DNA from: Egerieenecus sp048201975
Lineage (GTDB): Bacteria; Bacillota; Clostridia; Christensenellales; Aristaeellaceae
Assembly (NCBI GenBank): GCA_048201975.1
Contig: DBFBGQ010000095.1
Location: 1-30,580, forward strand
Direction: 5' to 3'
DNA length: 30,580 bases
A program made the position numbers and the translations under genes. Below the pieces are notes generated by a model. The model did not search any database. It saw only the letters and a list, made by a program, of their open reading frames with translations, and was not told the DNA's origin. This document shows positions 24,313-30,580 of this stretch, one piece after another (within the stretch, counting starts at the first letter, position 1; every line of letters starts with the position of its first letter).

Positions 24313-24469
24313 GTGTTCTTCCTCCCTTGCATAGTTTCACTTTTTCGTGGATACCGGTAACAGGCGTGCAACGTTCAGCCTGGCGCCGGCATACGTTTTT
24401 TCCAACAGAAAATAGCGACGTGAGGCCGGCATGTAAGGCATCCCTGCCAGCCTTTCCCCTCCTGTTGCC

Positions 24470-24498
24470 AGTATACCACACAGTGAATCGGCCGTCAT
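24470..24498 (-). promoter_or_regulatory. Probable promoter of the RmlD-like gene
   Basis: On the minus strand ATGACG (24493-24498), 17 bp, TATACT (24470-24475), with an extended -10 TGG directly before TATACT. The leader to the ATG at 24312 is about 150 nt. Apart from this and the plus-strand motif at 24559-24587, the gap 24313-24627 shows no convincing gene. Confidence 0.5.
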
Positions 24499-24558
24499 AG
24501 GAAATTTTAGCGCATCGTCTTTGCTTCTTCCACTTGGCTGGGTTCCGCTTCGTACCGG

Positions 24559-24587
24559 CACCCGATGGCCCGGCGCGGCATAAGTTT
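24559..24587 (+). promoter_or_regulatory. Candidate sigma-K promoter of the Cys-rich protein
   Basis: CACC (24559-24562), 16 bp, CATAAGTTT (24579-24587) matches the B. subtilis sigma-K pattern mACm-16-CATAnnnTA except the last base. No SigA-like promoter is evident upstream of the gene. Short motifs like this can occur by chance. Confidence 0.4.
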
Positions 24588-24627
24588 CCAATGGGACCAT
24601 TCTGAAACTTTACGGGAGGGAATCCAT

Positions 24628-25365
24628 ATGAAAATCAATACGCATCCCGGAGCGTGCTGGGACCGGGGGCGAAATTGCCATCCCATGGACTGCCAATGCG
24701 ATCGGTGCCGCGCCTTGCGCTGTCCCTGCGAAATCCATCCGCCGGATTGTTCCCCCTGCTGTCCTCCGCGGCCCCAGGGTCACCCGGAGGGATGCGGCTA
24801 CTGCCAATGCTGCCCCAGGCCCGAGCAGCCCTGTGAAAAGCCCCGCCGGCCCTTCCCGCCCAAGGGCTTCCTGCTGCCCCGCATCGTAGCCAGCGGCCGC
24901 GAATGGCTCCGGCGCGCCTGCATTTCCCTGGAGGTATGCGATTTGCCCGCCTGCGCCGCGCCGCCCCTCACCCTGATGCACGTGCAGCAGAATTGCCAGG
25001 AACCCACCTGGGAAGTGCTTCCGGCATCCACCCCCCGGCAGCTGTGCCTGCGCATCTGCATCCCCGTGGACTGCCAGGTGCGGGACGCTGACTGCTGCGT
25101 GCATACGGGCCATGGCACGGTGGAGCTGGAAGCATCGCTGCGGCCGGGGTTCCCCGCCTGCGAATGCTGGCGCAATTCCCTGCTGGTGCTCCCTTGCGTG
25201 CGGCTCATACAGCCCAGCGCGCCCTGCTGCGAGCCTTGTTTCCAGGTCGAGGTGGAGATACTGGCCGAAATCTACATGATTCGCTGGGAACCCTGCATGG
25301 TGGGCGTTCCCAAGCCCGTCTGCCCGGACCTGCCGCTGTATCCACAGCCCTGCATTCCCGAATAG
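24628..25365 (+). CDS. Cys/Pro-rich protein, probable spore-surface component
   Basis: A 245-residue protein with 33 cysteines (about 13%). Residues 1-72 are almost pure Cys/Pro/charged sequence (CQCDRC, CPC, CSPCCPP, CQCCPRP). A better ordered region (about 75-225) follows, with KGFLLPRIVASGREWLRRAC, paired Cys and a hydrophobic stretch LLVLPCVRLIQP. There is no signal peptide or membrane helix, so it is cytosolic, which suits assembly on a forespore in the mother cell. Disulfide-rich coat and exosporium proteins have this composition. I do not recognise a named family; the spore role rests on composition, the sigma-K-like promoter and spoIVF genes in the window. GGGAGGG precedes ATG 24628. 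Confidence 0.8.
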   Translation: MKINTHPGACWDRGRNCHPMDCQCDRCRALRCPCEIHPPDCSPCCPPRPQGHPEGCGYCQCCPRPEQPCEKPRRPFPPKGFLLPRIVASGREWLRRACISLEVCDLPACAAPPLTLMHVQQNCQEPTWEVLPASTPRQLCLRICIPVDCQVRDADCCVHTGHGTVELEASLRPGFPACECWRNSLLVLPCVRLIQPSAPCCEPCFQVEVEILAEIYMIRWEPCMVGVPKPVCPDLPLYPQPCIPE

Positions 25366-25382
25366 CCGCCGCATGCCCGGAC

Positions 25383-25429
25383 CCGGCGCCCCTTTCCCTG
25401 ACGCACAGGAAGGCAGCGCCGGTTTTTTT
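25383..25429 (+). terminator. Terminator after the Cys-rich gene
   Basis: CCGGCGC (25383-25389) pairs with GCGCCGG (25416-25422), with partial inner pairing CCTTTCC/GGAAGG, followed by seven T (25423-25429). Confidence 0.88.
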
Positions 25430-25501
25430 CTGCGCCTGCTGTTATTTTTTCTGAAAAATGTGATACAATAGTGCCATCACCACGCTGGAAGGAGGCAGGC
25501 T

Positions 25502-25669
25502 ATGCCTACGCCGCGCTACCCGGAAGACTTTGAGCTTCCTCTCAAGCCCCAGGAGGTTTACGATCGCGGACTGGACACCCAACTGGAGCCGGAAAGCGAA
25601 GAGGAATTCACCCCCGTTTATCAGGACGGCAGCGAGCGCCACGAGTGCTGGCGCGATGACGGCCGGTAA
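25502..25669 (+). CDS. Small acidic protein of 55 residues, unknown function
   Basis: ATG 25502 has AAGGAGG 4 nt upstream, and the frame runs 55 codons to TAA 25667-25669. The protein begins MPTPRYPEDFELPLKP and has an acidic middle (LEPESEEEF) and a single Cys-Trp pair near the end (RHECWRDDGR). It has no signal peptide or membrane segment. A terminator lies upstream, and a plausible promoter for the next operon lies downstream, so it may be monocistronic; TACAAT about 30 nt before its ribosome site could be the -10. It is unrecognised. It sits just before the esterase/ATP-grasp operon, which raises the possibility of a functional link. Confidence 0.7.
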   Translation: MPTPRYPEDFELPLKPQEVYDRGLDTQLEPESEEEFTPVYQDGSERHECWRDDGR

Positions 25670-25729
25670 AGCATACCATCCCTTCAAAAAAGAAAACCAA
25701 AGAAAAGCAACCTGCCGTTGCCTGCCTGC

Positions 25730-25758
25730 TTGTTTCGCGCCGCGGAATGTGCTATATT
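25730..25758 (+). promoter_or_regulatory. Promoter of the esterase/ATP-grasp operon
   Basis: TTGTTT (25730-25735), 17 bp, TATATT (25753-25758). The -35 is weak and the -10 has one mismatch. The start near 25765 lies about 48 nt before ATG 25813. Confidence 0.6.
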
Positions 25759-25812
25759 AAGTAGTCTACATTTTGTGGATCATCTGCCAAACAAGAGGGA
25801 AGGTATGTTTGC

Positions 25813-26580
25813 ATGATCGAAGTCTTTCCCGTCACGCTGCCGCGGCTGAGCGGCAAGCATACCCGGCGGGTTTATGTATATCTGCCTGACGCCCTGGAGG
25901 AGGAGCCCGACGCGCGCTATCCCGTGCTGTATATGTTCGACGGGCACAACGTCTTCTTTGACGAGGACGCCACCTACGGCAAAAGCTGGGGCATGAAGGA
26001 TTACATGGATCGGACGGAAACGCCTCTCATTATCGTGGCGGTGGAGTGCAGCCACGCGCCCCATAACGGCCGCCTCTCCGAATATTCTCCCTTCACCTTT
26101 CATGAGGAAAAGCTGGGGCGCGTCCGCGGCCGGGGAAAGCTGACCATGGAGTGGCTGGTCCAGGAGCTCAAGCCCATGATCGACGCGCAATATCCCACCC
26201 TTCCCCAGCGGGAAGCCACCTTCATCGCCGGCAGTTCCATGGGCGGCCTGATGAGTCTGTACGCTCTGTTGGCATACAACGACGTTTTTTCCCGGGCGGC
26301 GGCGCTTTCTCCCTCCATCTGGCTGGCGGCGCCCCGGCTCAGCAGTATGGTTCGCCAGGCGGATCTGGCGCCGGATACGGTGCTGTACATGGACTATGGC
26401 TCCCGGGAAATCGCCAACCATCCCGGCATCCTGCACAGCTTCAGCCTGTTGACCTCCCGGCTCATGGACAAGGGCGTGTGGGTCAACAGCCGCATCGTTC
26501 CCAACGGCGACCACTGCGAAGCCTGCTGGGAGGAGCAAATCCCCTTCTTCATGCAAACACTGCTCTACGAGCGGGAATAA
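25813..26580 (+). CDS. Putative esterase (alpha/beta-hydrolase, esterase D/Fes type)
   Basis: A 255-residue cytosolic alpha/beta hydrolase. The family pattern is clear: RRVYVYLPDALEE, YPVLYMFDGHNVFFDE (38-51), nucleophile Ser142 in the elbow GSSMGG (140-145), AALSPSIW after it, and catalytic His234 in NGDHCEACW. An Asp near 194 (MDYGSRE) could complete the triad. Enzymes of this type hydrolyse acyl esters of sugars, siderophores or thiols. There is no signal peptide, so the substrate is intracellular. The next gene starts 13 bp after its stop. Confidence 0.88.
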   Translation: MIEVFPVTLPRLSGKHTRRVYVYLPDALEEEPDARYPVLYMFDGHNVFFDEDATYGKSWGMKDYMDRTETPLIIVAVECSHAPHNGRLSEYSPFTFHEEKLGRVRGRGKLTMEWLVQELKPMIDAQYPTLPQREATFIAGSSMGGLMSLYALLAYNDVFSRAAALSPSIWLAAPRLSSMVRQADLAPDTVLYMDYGSREIANHPGILHSFSLLTSRLMDKGVWVNSRIVPNGDHCEACWEEQIPFFMQTLLYERE

Positions 26581-26593
26581 CGGAGGATGCGCC

Positions 26594-27346
26594 ATGGAAA
26601 CACAATACTTCAAGCAATACAGCCCGGCGCTGGGCCGGGACATGGAATGCAAGGTTTACGGCCATGCCGGCCGGCCCGTGCTCTTCATTCCCTGCCAGGA
26701 TGGCCGCTTTTTCGACTTTGAGAATTTCCACATGACCGACGCCTGGGCGCCCTTCATTGAAGCGGGGCAGGCCATGGTTTTCTCCATTGACACCATCGAC
26801 AGCGAAACCTGGTCCAACAAGGGCGGCGATCCCTACTGGCGCATCCGCCGCTACGAGCAGTGGATCCGTTTCATCACCGACGAGCTGGCGCCGTTCATTC
26901 GGGACATGGTCAACCAGCGCAACGGCTGGACAGGCTATCCGGGAATCATTGCCTTTGGATGCAGCCTGGGCGCCACGCACGCCGCGAATCTGTTTTTCCG
27001 CTTCCCGGGGATCTTTGACGGCATGCTGGCCCTGAGCGGCATCTATACTGCCGCCTATGGTTTCGACGGATACATGGATGAAATCGTCTACCGGAATTCC
27101 CCGGTGGATTACCTCAGCGGCATGAGCGCTGATCATCCCTACATTGAGGAATACCGCCGCCATCGCGGCATCATCTGCGTAGGTCAAGGCCCCTGGGAAA
27201 TTCCCGACACCACCCGCCGCATTGCGGAGCTGAACGCTGAAAAGAACATGGGGCTCTGGGTGGATTTCTGGGGCTATGACTGCGCCCACGACTGGGACTG
27301 GTGGTATAAGCAGGTGGCATACTTCGTTCCCCATCTGTTGGCTTGA
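26594..27346 (+). CDS. Second esterase-like alpha/beta-hydrolase
   Basis: A 250-residue protein, a different subfamily from its neighbour. The nucleophile elbow is GCSLGA (122-127) with Ser124, and the catalytic His232 is in YDCAHDWDWW. The N-terminus RDMECKVYGHAGRPVLFIPCQDGRFFDFE is characteristic of this esterase group and aromatic residues line much of the fold. There is no signal peptide. CGGAGG precedes ATG 26594. Two dissimilar esterases in tandem before a ligase suggest they act on related intermediates; the reaction is unknown. Confidence 0.87.
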   Translation: METQYFKQYSPALGRDMECKVYGHAGRPVLFIPCQDGRFFDFENFHMTDAWAPFIEAGQAMVFSIDTIDSETWSNKGGDPYWRIRRYEQWIRFITDELAPFIRDMVNQRNGWTGYPGIIAFGCSLGATHAANLFFRFPGIFDGMLALSGIYTAAYGFDGYMDEIVYRNSPVDYLSGMSADHPYIEEYRRHRGIICVGQGPWEIPDTTRRIAELNAEKNMGLWVDFWGYDCAHDWDWWYKQVAYFVPHLLA

Positions 27347-27376
27347 CACATCAAAAGCAAAGGCGGCTGATCATCC

Positions 27377-28570
27377 ATGAAAAACTTCATCTTCATCTCT
27401 CCCAACTTTCCCACCAACTACTGGCAATTCTGCCGGGAACTGAAGAACAACGGCCTGAACGTGCTTGGCATCGGCGACCAGCCCTATGCCGAGCTTGCTC
27501 CCGAGCTGAAGGCCAGCCTGAACGAGTATTACAAAGTAGGCAGCCTGGAGAACTACGACGAGGTTTACCGGGCGGTGGCCTTCTTCATCAGCAAGTACGG
27601 GCGCATCGATTGGCTGGAATCCAACAACGAATATTGGCTGGAGCGGGACGCCATGCTGCGGACGGATTTCCACATCCTCAGCGGCTTCCAGGTGGAGGAC
27701 ATGCCCCGCATCAAGTACAAGTCCCGCATGAAGGAGTACTATCAAAAGGCCGGCATTCCCGTGGCCCGTTACCACATGGTGGACAACTTTGACGGCTGCC
27801 GTGCCTTCATTGATCAAGTGGGCTATCCCGTGGTGGTGAAGCCGGACAACGGCGTGGGCGCCTCCCATACCTACAAGCTGGAAAGCGACCAGGACCTGGG
27901 CGAATTCCTGGCCCAGAAGGATCCCGGCGTCAGCTACATCATGGAGGAATTCATCCATGCGGAGGTGAACTCCTACGACGCCATCATCAACGCCGAGGGC
28001 GAACCCATTTTTGAAACGGGCAACGTAACCCCATGGTCCATCATGGACATTGTCAACGACAACGATAATTCCATCTACTACATCCTCAAGGATCTGCCGG
28101 AGGATACCCGCCGGGCGGGGCGCGCTACGGTAAAGAGTTTCGGCGTAAAGAGCCGCTTTGTCCACTTCGAATTTTTCCGCCTGACCCAGGATCAGCCCGG
28201 CATGGGCCAAAAGGGCGATGTGGTCGCTCTGGAGGTCAATATGCGCCCCTGCGGCGGTTTCACCCCCGACATGATGAATTTCGCCCATTCCACGGACGTA
28301 TACAAAATCTGGGCGGACATGATCGCCTTCAACTCCTCCTACAAGCCCCAGGGGCCGCACTCCTTCTGCGCCTTTGTAGGACGGCGGGACGGTAAGCCTT
28401 TCGCCCTGTCCGACGACGAACTCATCGGCAAATACGCTCCGCACCTGCGCATGGTTTCCCGCATCCCTGACGCGCTCAGCGGCGCCATGGGCAACCGTAT
28501 GTTCCTGGCGGTGTTCCCCACGCAGGAAGCCATGGACGCCTTCTACTTTGACGCGCTGCGCTGCCAATAA
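27377..28570 (+). CDS. ATP-grasp ligase of unknown substrate
   Basis: A 397-residue cytosolic enzyme. An N-terminal pre-ATP-grasp Rossmann-like domain (1-115) is followed by the ATP-grasp fold: Lys155 in GYPVVVKPDNGVGA (149-162), YIMEEFIHAEVNSYDAIIN (187-205) and the metal-binding motif ALEVNMRPCGG with Glu286 and Asn288. A C-terminal domain (about 320-397) completes it. ATP-grasp enzymes join a carboxylate, as acyl phosphate, to an amine, thiol or hydroxyl. It lies 30 bp after the second esterase; the ribosome site AAAGGCGG is weak. It resembles the carboxylate-amine ligase/PurK-type branch. I cannot name the substrate. Confidence 0.9.
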   Translation: MKNFIFISPNFPTNYWQFCRELKNNGLNVLGIGDQPYAELAPELKASLNEYYKVGSLENYDEVYRAVAFFISKYGRIDWLESNNEYWLERDAMLRTDFHILSGFQVEDMPRIKYKSRMKEYYQKAGIPVARYHMVDNFDGCRAFIDQVGYPVVVKPDNGVGASHTYKLESDQDLGEFLAQKDPGVSYIMEEFIHAEVNSYDAIINAEGEPIFETGNVTPWSIMDIVNDNDNSIYYILKDLPEDTRRAGRATVKSFGVKSRFVHFEFFRLTQDQPGMGQKGDVVALEVNMRPCGGFTPDMMNFAHSTDVYKIWADMIAFNSSYKPQGPHSFCAFVGRRDGKPFALSDDELIGKYAPHLRMVSRIPDALSGAMGNRMFLAVFPTQEAMDAFYFDALRCQ

Positions 28571-28586
28571 GCGCCGCGCCTCCCAG

Positions 28587-28634
28587 GCTCCGGGCGGAAA
28601 GGACCGCGTTCCTTTCCCGCCCGGAGCTTTTTTT
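28587..28634 (+). terminator. Strong terminator of the esterase/ATP-grasp operon
   Basis: A stem of 16 pairs with one bulged base (28587-28602 with 28611-28627), 8-nt loop, followed by seven T (28628-28634). Confidence 0.95.
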
Positions 28635-28635
28635 G

Positions 28636-28744
28636 CAAAAGAAAGGGCGCGGCTGATTGCCGTGCCCTTAGCGTGTCGAAAAAGTGGGAACCCCCGCTTC
28701 AGACCGCCGACAAAGGGGCTGTCGCCGGGAGGAAGCAGCCCCTT
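28636..28744. repeat. Hairpin-bearing repeat, left copy
   Basis: CAAAAGAAAGGGC begins this copy. A hairpin GGGCGCGGC/GCCGTGCCC follows, then TTAGCGTGTCGAAAAAGT, and a second hairpin AAGGGGCTG (28713-28721) / CAGCCCCTT (28736-28744). The copy at 30408-30495 has the same order of elements in the same orientation. It overlaps the end of the transposase remnant. Confidence 0.6.
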
Positions 28745-29149
28745 AAAGCATAGGATTAAAGAGGAAGAAGGGAAAACGAAACGCCTTATGCGTTTCATGT
28801 TCTGCACCGCAGCGGTGAGGAAGGACAGCTCGTACATGTTGCGAATTCCGAGCATGCGGGCATAGCGCAGGCCATGTAACTCTTTGGCTTCTGCGAAAGA
28901 TCGTTCAATGGTTTCCTTGCGTCAGGCGTAAATACGTTTCCCGCTGCTTGTCTTCGTAAACGCGTCCGCCTGTTCCAATGCATCCTGCCATACATGCCGC
29001 GTCACCTGTCTTCTGCTGGATTTACCAGAAATGTATTTTGCCCGTTTGGGACAGTCCCTGCATATCCTGGATTCGCTCCAGTATTCCCGATAGCCTTCCT
29101 GGTTGGTCCTGTAAACGGTAAGGGATAGCTGATATATCTTGTAAAACAA
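28664..29149 (-). pseudogene. IS1182-family transposase remnant, C-terminal part
   Basis: The minus strand encodes the end of an IS1182-type transposase: VYRTNQEGYREYWSE, then CRDCPKRAKYI, RRQVTRHVW and SSGKRIYA. After an in-frame TGA at 28922-28924, the same frame continues with RKETIERSFAEAKELHGLRY, then MLGIRNMYELSFLTAAVQNM and a typical terminal GGLKRGFPLF. The N-terminal and catalytic parts are absent, so the copy is both truncated and interrupted and cannot be active. The left boundary is approximate; beyond it the frame runs into DNA antisense to the ATP-grasp operon. The region up to 29269 holds no other gene. Confidence 0.85.
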
Positions 29150-29269
29150 ACGTAAAATGGGAATGGCGCAATCGGTTATTTCGTTTTGTAAATGTCAGGG
29201 GAAATCTATTTTTGAAATGCCATACGTTTCCTTTCCACCTTGTGCTCGGAGCGAAAAGGAGGATATCAT

Positions 29270-30343
29270 ATGAAGAAGCTTAGCACGGTCATATGCTGGC
29301 TGCTGGTGGTTGCCATGTTGCCGGTTGTTGCTTTTGCGCAGACGCAGGAAGATGGTCGTAACACTTTAGTACAGTCACAAAAGAATCAAAGCGAAGATTT
29401 GTCCCAATTCAAGGCACGGCTAAAGCAAGAGCAAGAAAAAACAGGTTTTTTGGATGAATGGGATGACTGGAATGAAGAGAGCATGGATCTCTTTGCGAGC
29501 ATCGCCAAAGATAGTGGCATTGACATGGCAGACATTGATCCTGACAAACATGAAGCATGGTTAACAGCCTATCATGCACTTCAGGATGTGTTTGAACAGG
29601 TATGGGGAGATCATACAACATGGTCCCTGGAGCAACAATACGAATACGCCCACTATGAAATAGAGATTGGGTTAAGCGACCAAACAGTAGCTGCGCTCCC
29701 TACGGCAGAAGATCTTTCGGTTGATGACGCAAGAAGGCTTGTCCAGGAGGAGCTTTATACAGAGCTTGCAGAAGAAAAGGATGCATCCCTCATTGACCTT
29801 GGCAACTATCATGAAAGCATACATTTCTGGAGGTATCCCTATTCTGGTGGCACCTGGGTTTTTGAATACTATGGCGAAGGTGAAAGAACGCCGGAGTACA
29901 AGGGAACCTTATATCAGGATACTGGCATCATTTCCATAGATATTCATGACAAAAACGACTTGCAGGCACTATATCAATATCATTGCGCTTTGCATAATTT
30001 TCAGACCTTCCGCTGGTGGGGGCTGAACGAACAGTATGAGTTCTACACATTAGTCGCTTCGCTTCAACAGCGGCAGATAGAAAAATATGGCGAGCTTCCT
30101 CCCTTTGCAACGCAGATTCTTGAGAATCAACATGTGCTACCGACCGATCAGATGATTGGCGTGGATGCTGCGATAGAAATTGCACGGAGCCATCTCGATC
30201 CCTCCTCTGAGCAAAAGGCATATGTTACTTTGTACAAGGACTCGGAGGACAGCATTGTTTACGAAGTCGGCTTTGATTTATCCAGTACAGAATCAGATCG
30301 GGTCCTGATCGATGCATTCAGCGGAGATGTATATGCCGAATAG
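29270..30343 (+). CDS. Exported PepSY-like protein of unknown function
   Basis: A 357-residue protein from ATG 29270 with AAAAGGAGG upstream. The signal peptide is MKKLSTVICWLLVVAMLPVV with cleavage near AFAQ. Residues about 35-120 are helical and charged. Two stretches resemble PepSY units: LSVDDARRLVQEELYTELAE near 155, and IGVDAAIEIARSHL followed by VYEVGFDLSSTESDRVLIDAFSGDVYAE at the C-terminus. PepSY domains often inhibit peptidases outside the membrane; that role is inferred. Its codon use is visibly more AT-rich than the upstream operons, and it lies between a transposase remnant and two related repeats, so it may have been acquired. Confidence 0.85.
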   Translation: MKKLSTVICWLLVVAMLPVVAFAQTQEDGRNTLVQSQKNQSEDLSQFKARLKQEQEKTGFLDEWDDWNEESMDLFASIAKDSGIDMADIDPDKHEAWLTAYHALQDVFEQVWGDHTTWSLEQQYEYAHYEIEIGLSDQTVAALPTAEDLSVDDARRLVQEELYTELAEEKDASLIDLGNYHESIHFWRYPYSGGTWVFEYYGEGERTPEYKGTLYQDTGIISIDIHDKNDLQALYQYHCALHNFQTFRWWGLNEQYEFYTLVASLQQRQIEKYGELPPFATQILENQHVLPTDQMIGVDAAIEIARSHLDPSSEQKAYVTLYKDSEDSIVYEVGFDLSSTESDRVLIDAFSGDVYAE

Positions 30344-30407
30344 CATTAAATCAATTCAACAGTAGTAAACCGTACCATATAAGTATTTGACGATACAGGT
30401 AATTTCA

Positions 30408-30495
30408 CAAAGAAAGGGCTCGCCTCGATTTGAGGTGAGCCTCAGGCCGTCAAAAAACTCCCTAGAGGCGTCGGAGGGGCCGCAGCCCCTTCGAC
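30408..30495. repeat. Hairpin-bearing repeat, right copy
   Basis: CAAAGAAAGGGC begins the copy. A 10-bp hairpin GGCTCGCCTC/GAGGTGAGCC (30417-30426 with 30432-30441) follows, then CAGGCCGTCAAAAAACT, and a second hairpin GTCGGAGGGGC/GCCCCTTCGAC (30470-30480 with 30485-30495). Element order and orientation match 28636-28744, though the sequence is diverged. Confidence 0.6.
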
Positions 30496-30507
30496 TTTCA
30501 TTCGTGT

Positions 30508-30557
30508 AAGCCGGCTTTGCCGGCTTCGCGGGTCGTTGATTTTGCTTGCAAAATCAA
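30508..30557. repeat. Two further hairpins at the window edge
   Basis: AAGCCGGC (30508-30515) pairs with GCCGGCTT (30519-30526) around TTT. TTGATTTTGC (30536-30545) pairs with GCAAAATCAA (30548-30557) around 2 nt. An outer GGTCGT (30531-30536) can also meet ACGACC (30574-30579). No gene is visible from 30344 to 30580. Confidence 0.75.
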
Positions 30558-30580
30558 TTCCTTACAACTTCGGACGACCT

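Noticed and set aside
24337..24441. Possible 34-codon leader peptide before the RmlD-like gene (minus)
   Set aside because: AGGAGG is too far (about 16 nt) from its ATG and the peptide has no recognisable feature; not strong enough to call.
27371..28855. 494-codon minus-strand open frame opposite the ATP-grasp gene
   Set aside because: Its first part is the transposase end; the rest simply reads through a terminator into DNA antisense to the ligase gene.

Overview
The window looks like chromosome from an endospore-forming, gut-type member of the Clostridia (Bacillota). I read this from the moderately high GC in the coding regions, strong AGGAGG ribosome binding sites, TTGACA-17-TATAAT promoters, a SpoIVFA/SpoIVFB pair, Lpl/YtcQ-type sugar transporters with no ATPase gene, a YesM/YesN-type two-component system and an IS1182-type transposase relic. 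The order may be Christensenellales or Oscillospirales, but nothing here proves it.

Layout. Positions 1-453 (minus) hold the 5' part of a secreted repeat protein with a 14-residue Ala/Pro/Glu/Thr repeat; the remainder lies outside the window. It is preceded by a consensus promoter and a leader of about 180 nt. Next come a tRNA-Ser(GGA) with its own promoter and terminator, then a minus-strand feoA-feoB-Cys-rich small protein iron(II) uptake operon, and a spoIVFA-spoIVFB-like pair upstream of it. Positions 5613-7238 (plus) encode a large exported protein of unknown function.

The centre (7610-23338) is a glycan utilisation locus built from two Lpl-type ABC importers. The minus-strand operon runs FadR-type GntR regulator, beta-propeller glycosidase-like protein, HpcH/HpaI aldolase, two permeases, solute-binding protein. 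Most of its genes overlap by 4 nt. The plus-strand operon runs permease, permease, solute-binding protein, secreted (alpha/alpha)6-toroid enzyme. Between them lie a sensor kinase and an AraC-type response regulator, transcribed divergently from the second importer. Two near-identical 16-bp direct repeats 22 bp apart sit just upstream of the second importer's promoter and are a good candidate operator for that regulator. Both importers would need an MsmX-like shared ATPase encoded elsewhere.

Positions 23458-25669 hold an RmlD-like sugar nucleotide reductase (minus), a strikingly Cys-rich protein with a sigma-K-like promoter (probably spore-surface) and a 55-residue acidic small protein. Positions 25813-28570 are a compact operon of two different alpha/beta-hydrolase esterases and an ATP-grasp ligase, the most intriguing functional unknown here. 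The right end (28636-30580) looks accessory: an IS1182-type transposase remnant with an in-frame stop, an AT-richer PepSY-like exported protein, and two related hairpin-bearing repeats flanking them. The last repeat runs into a chain of four hairpins at the window edge.
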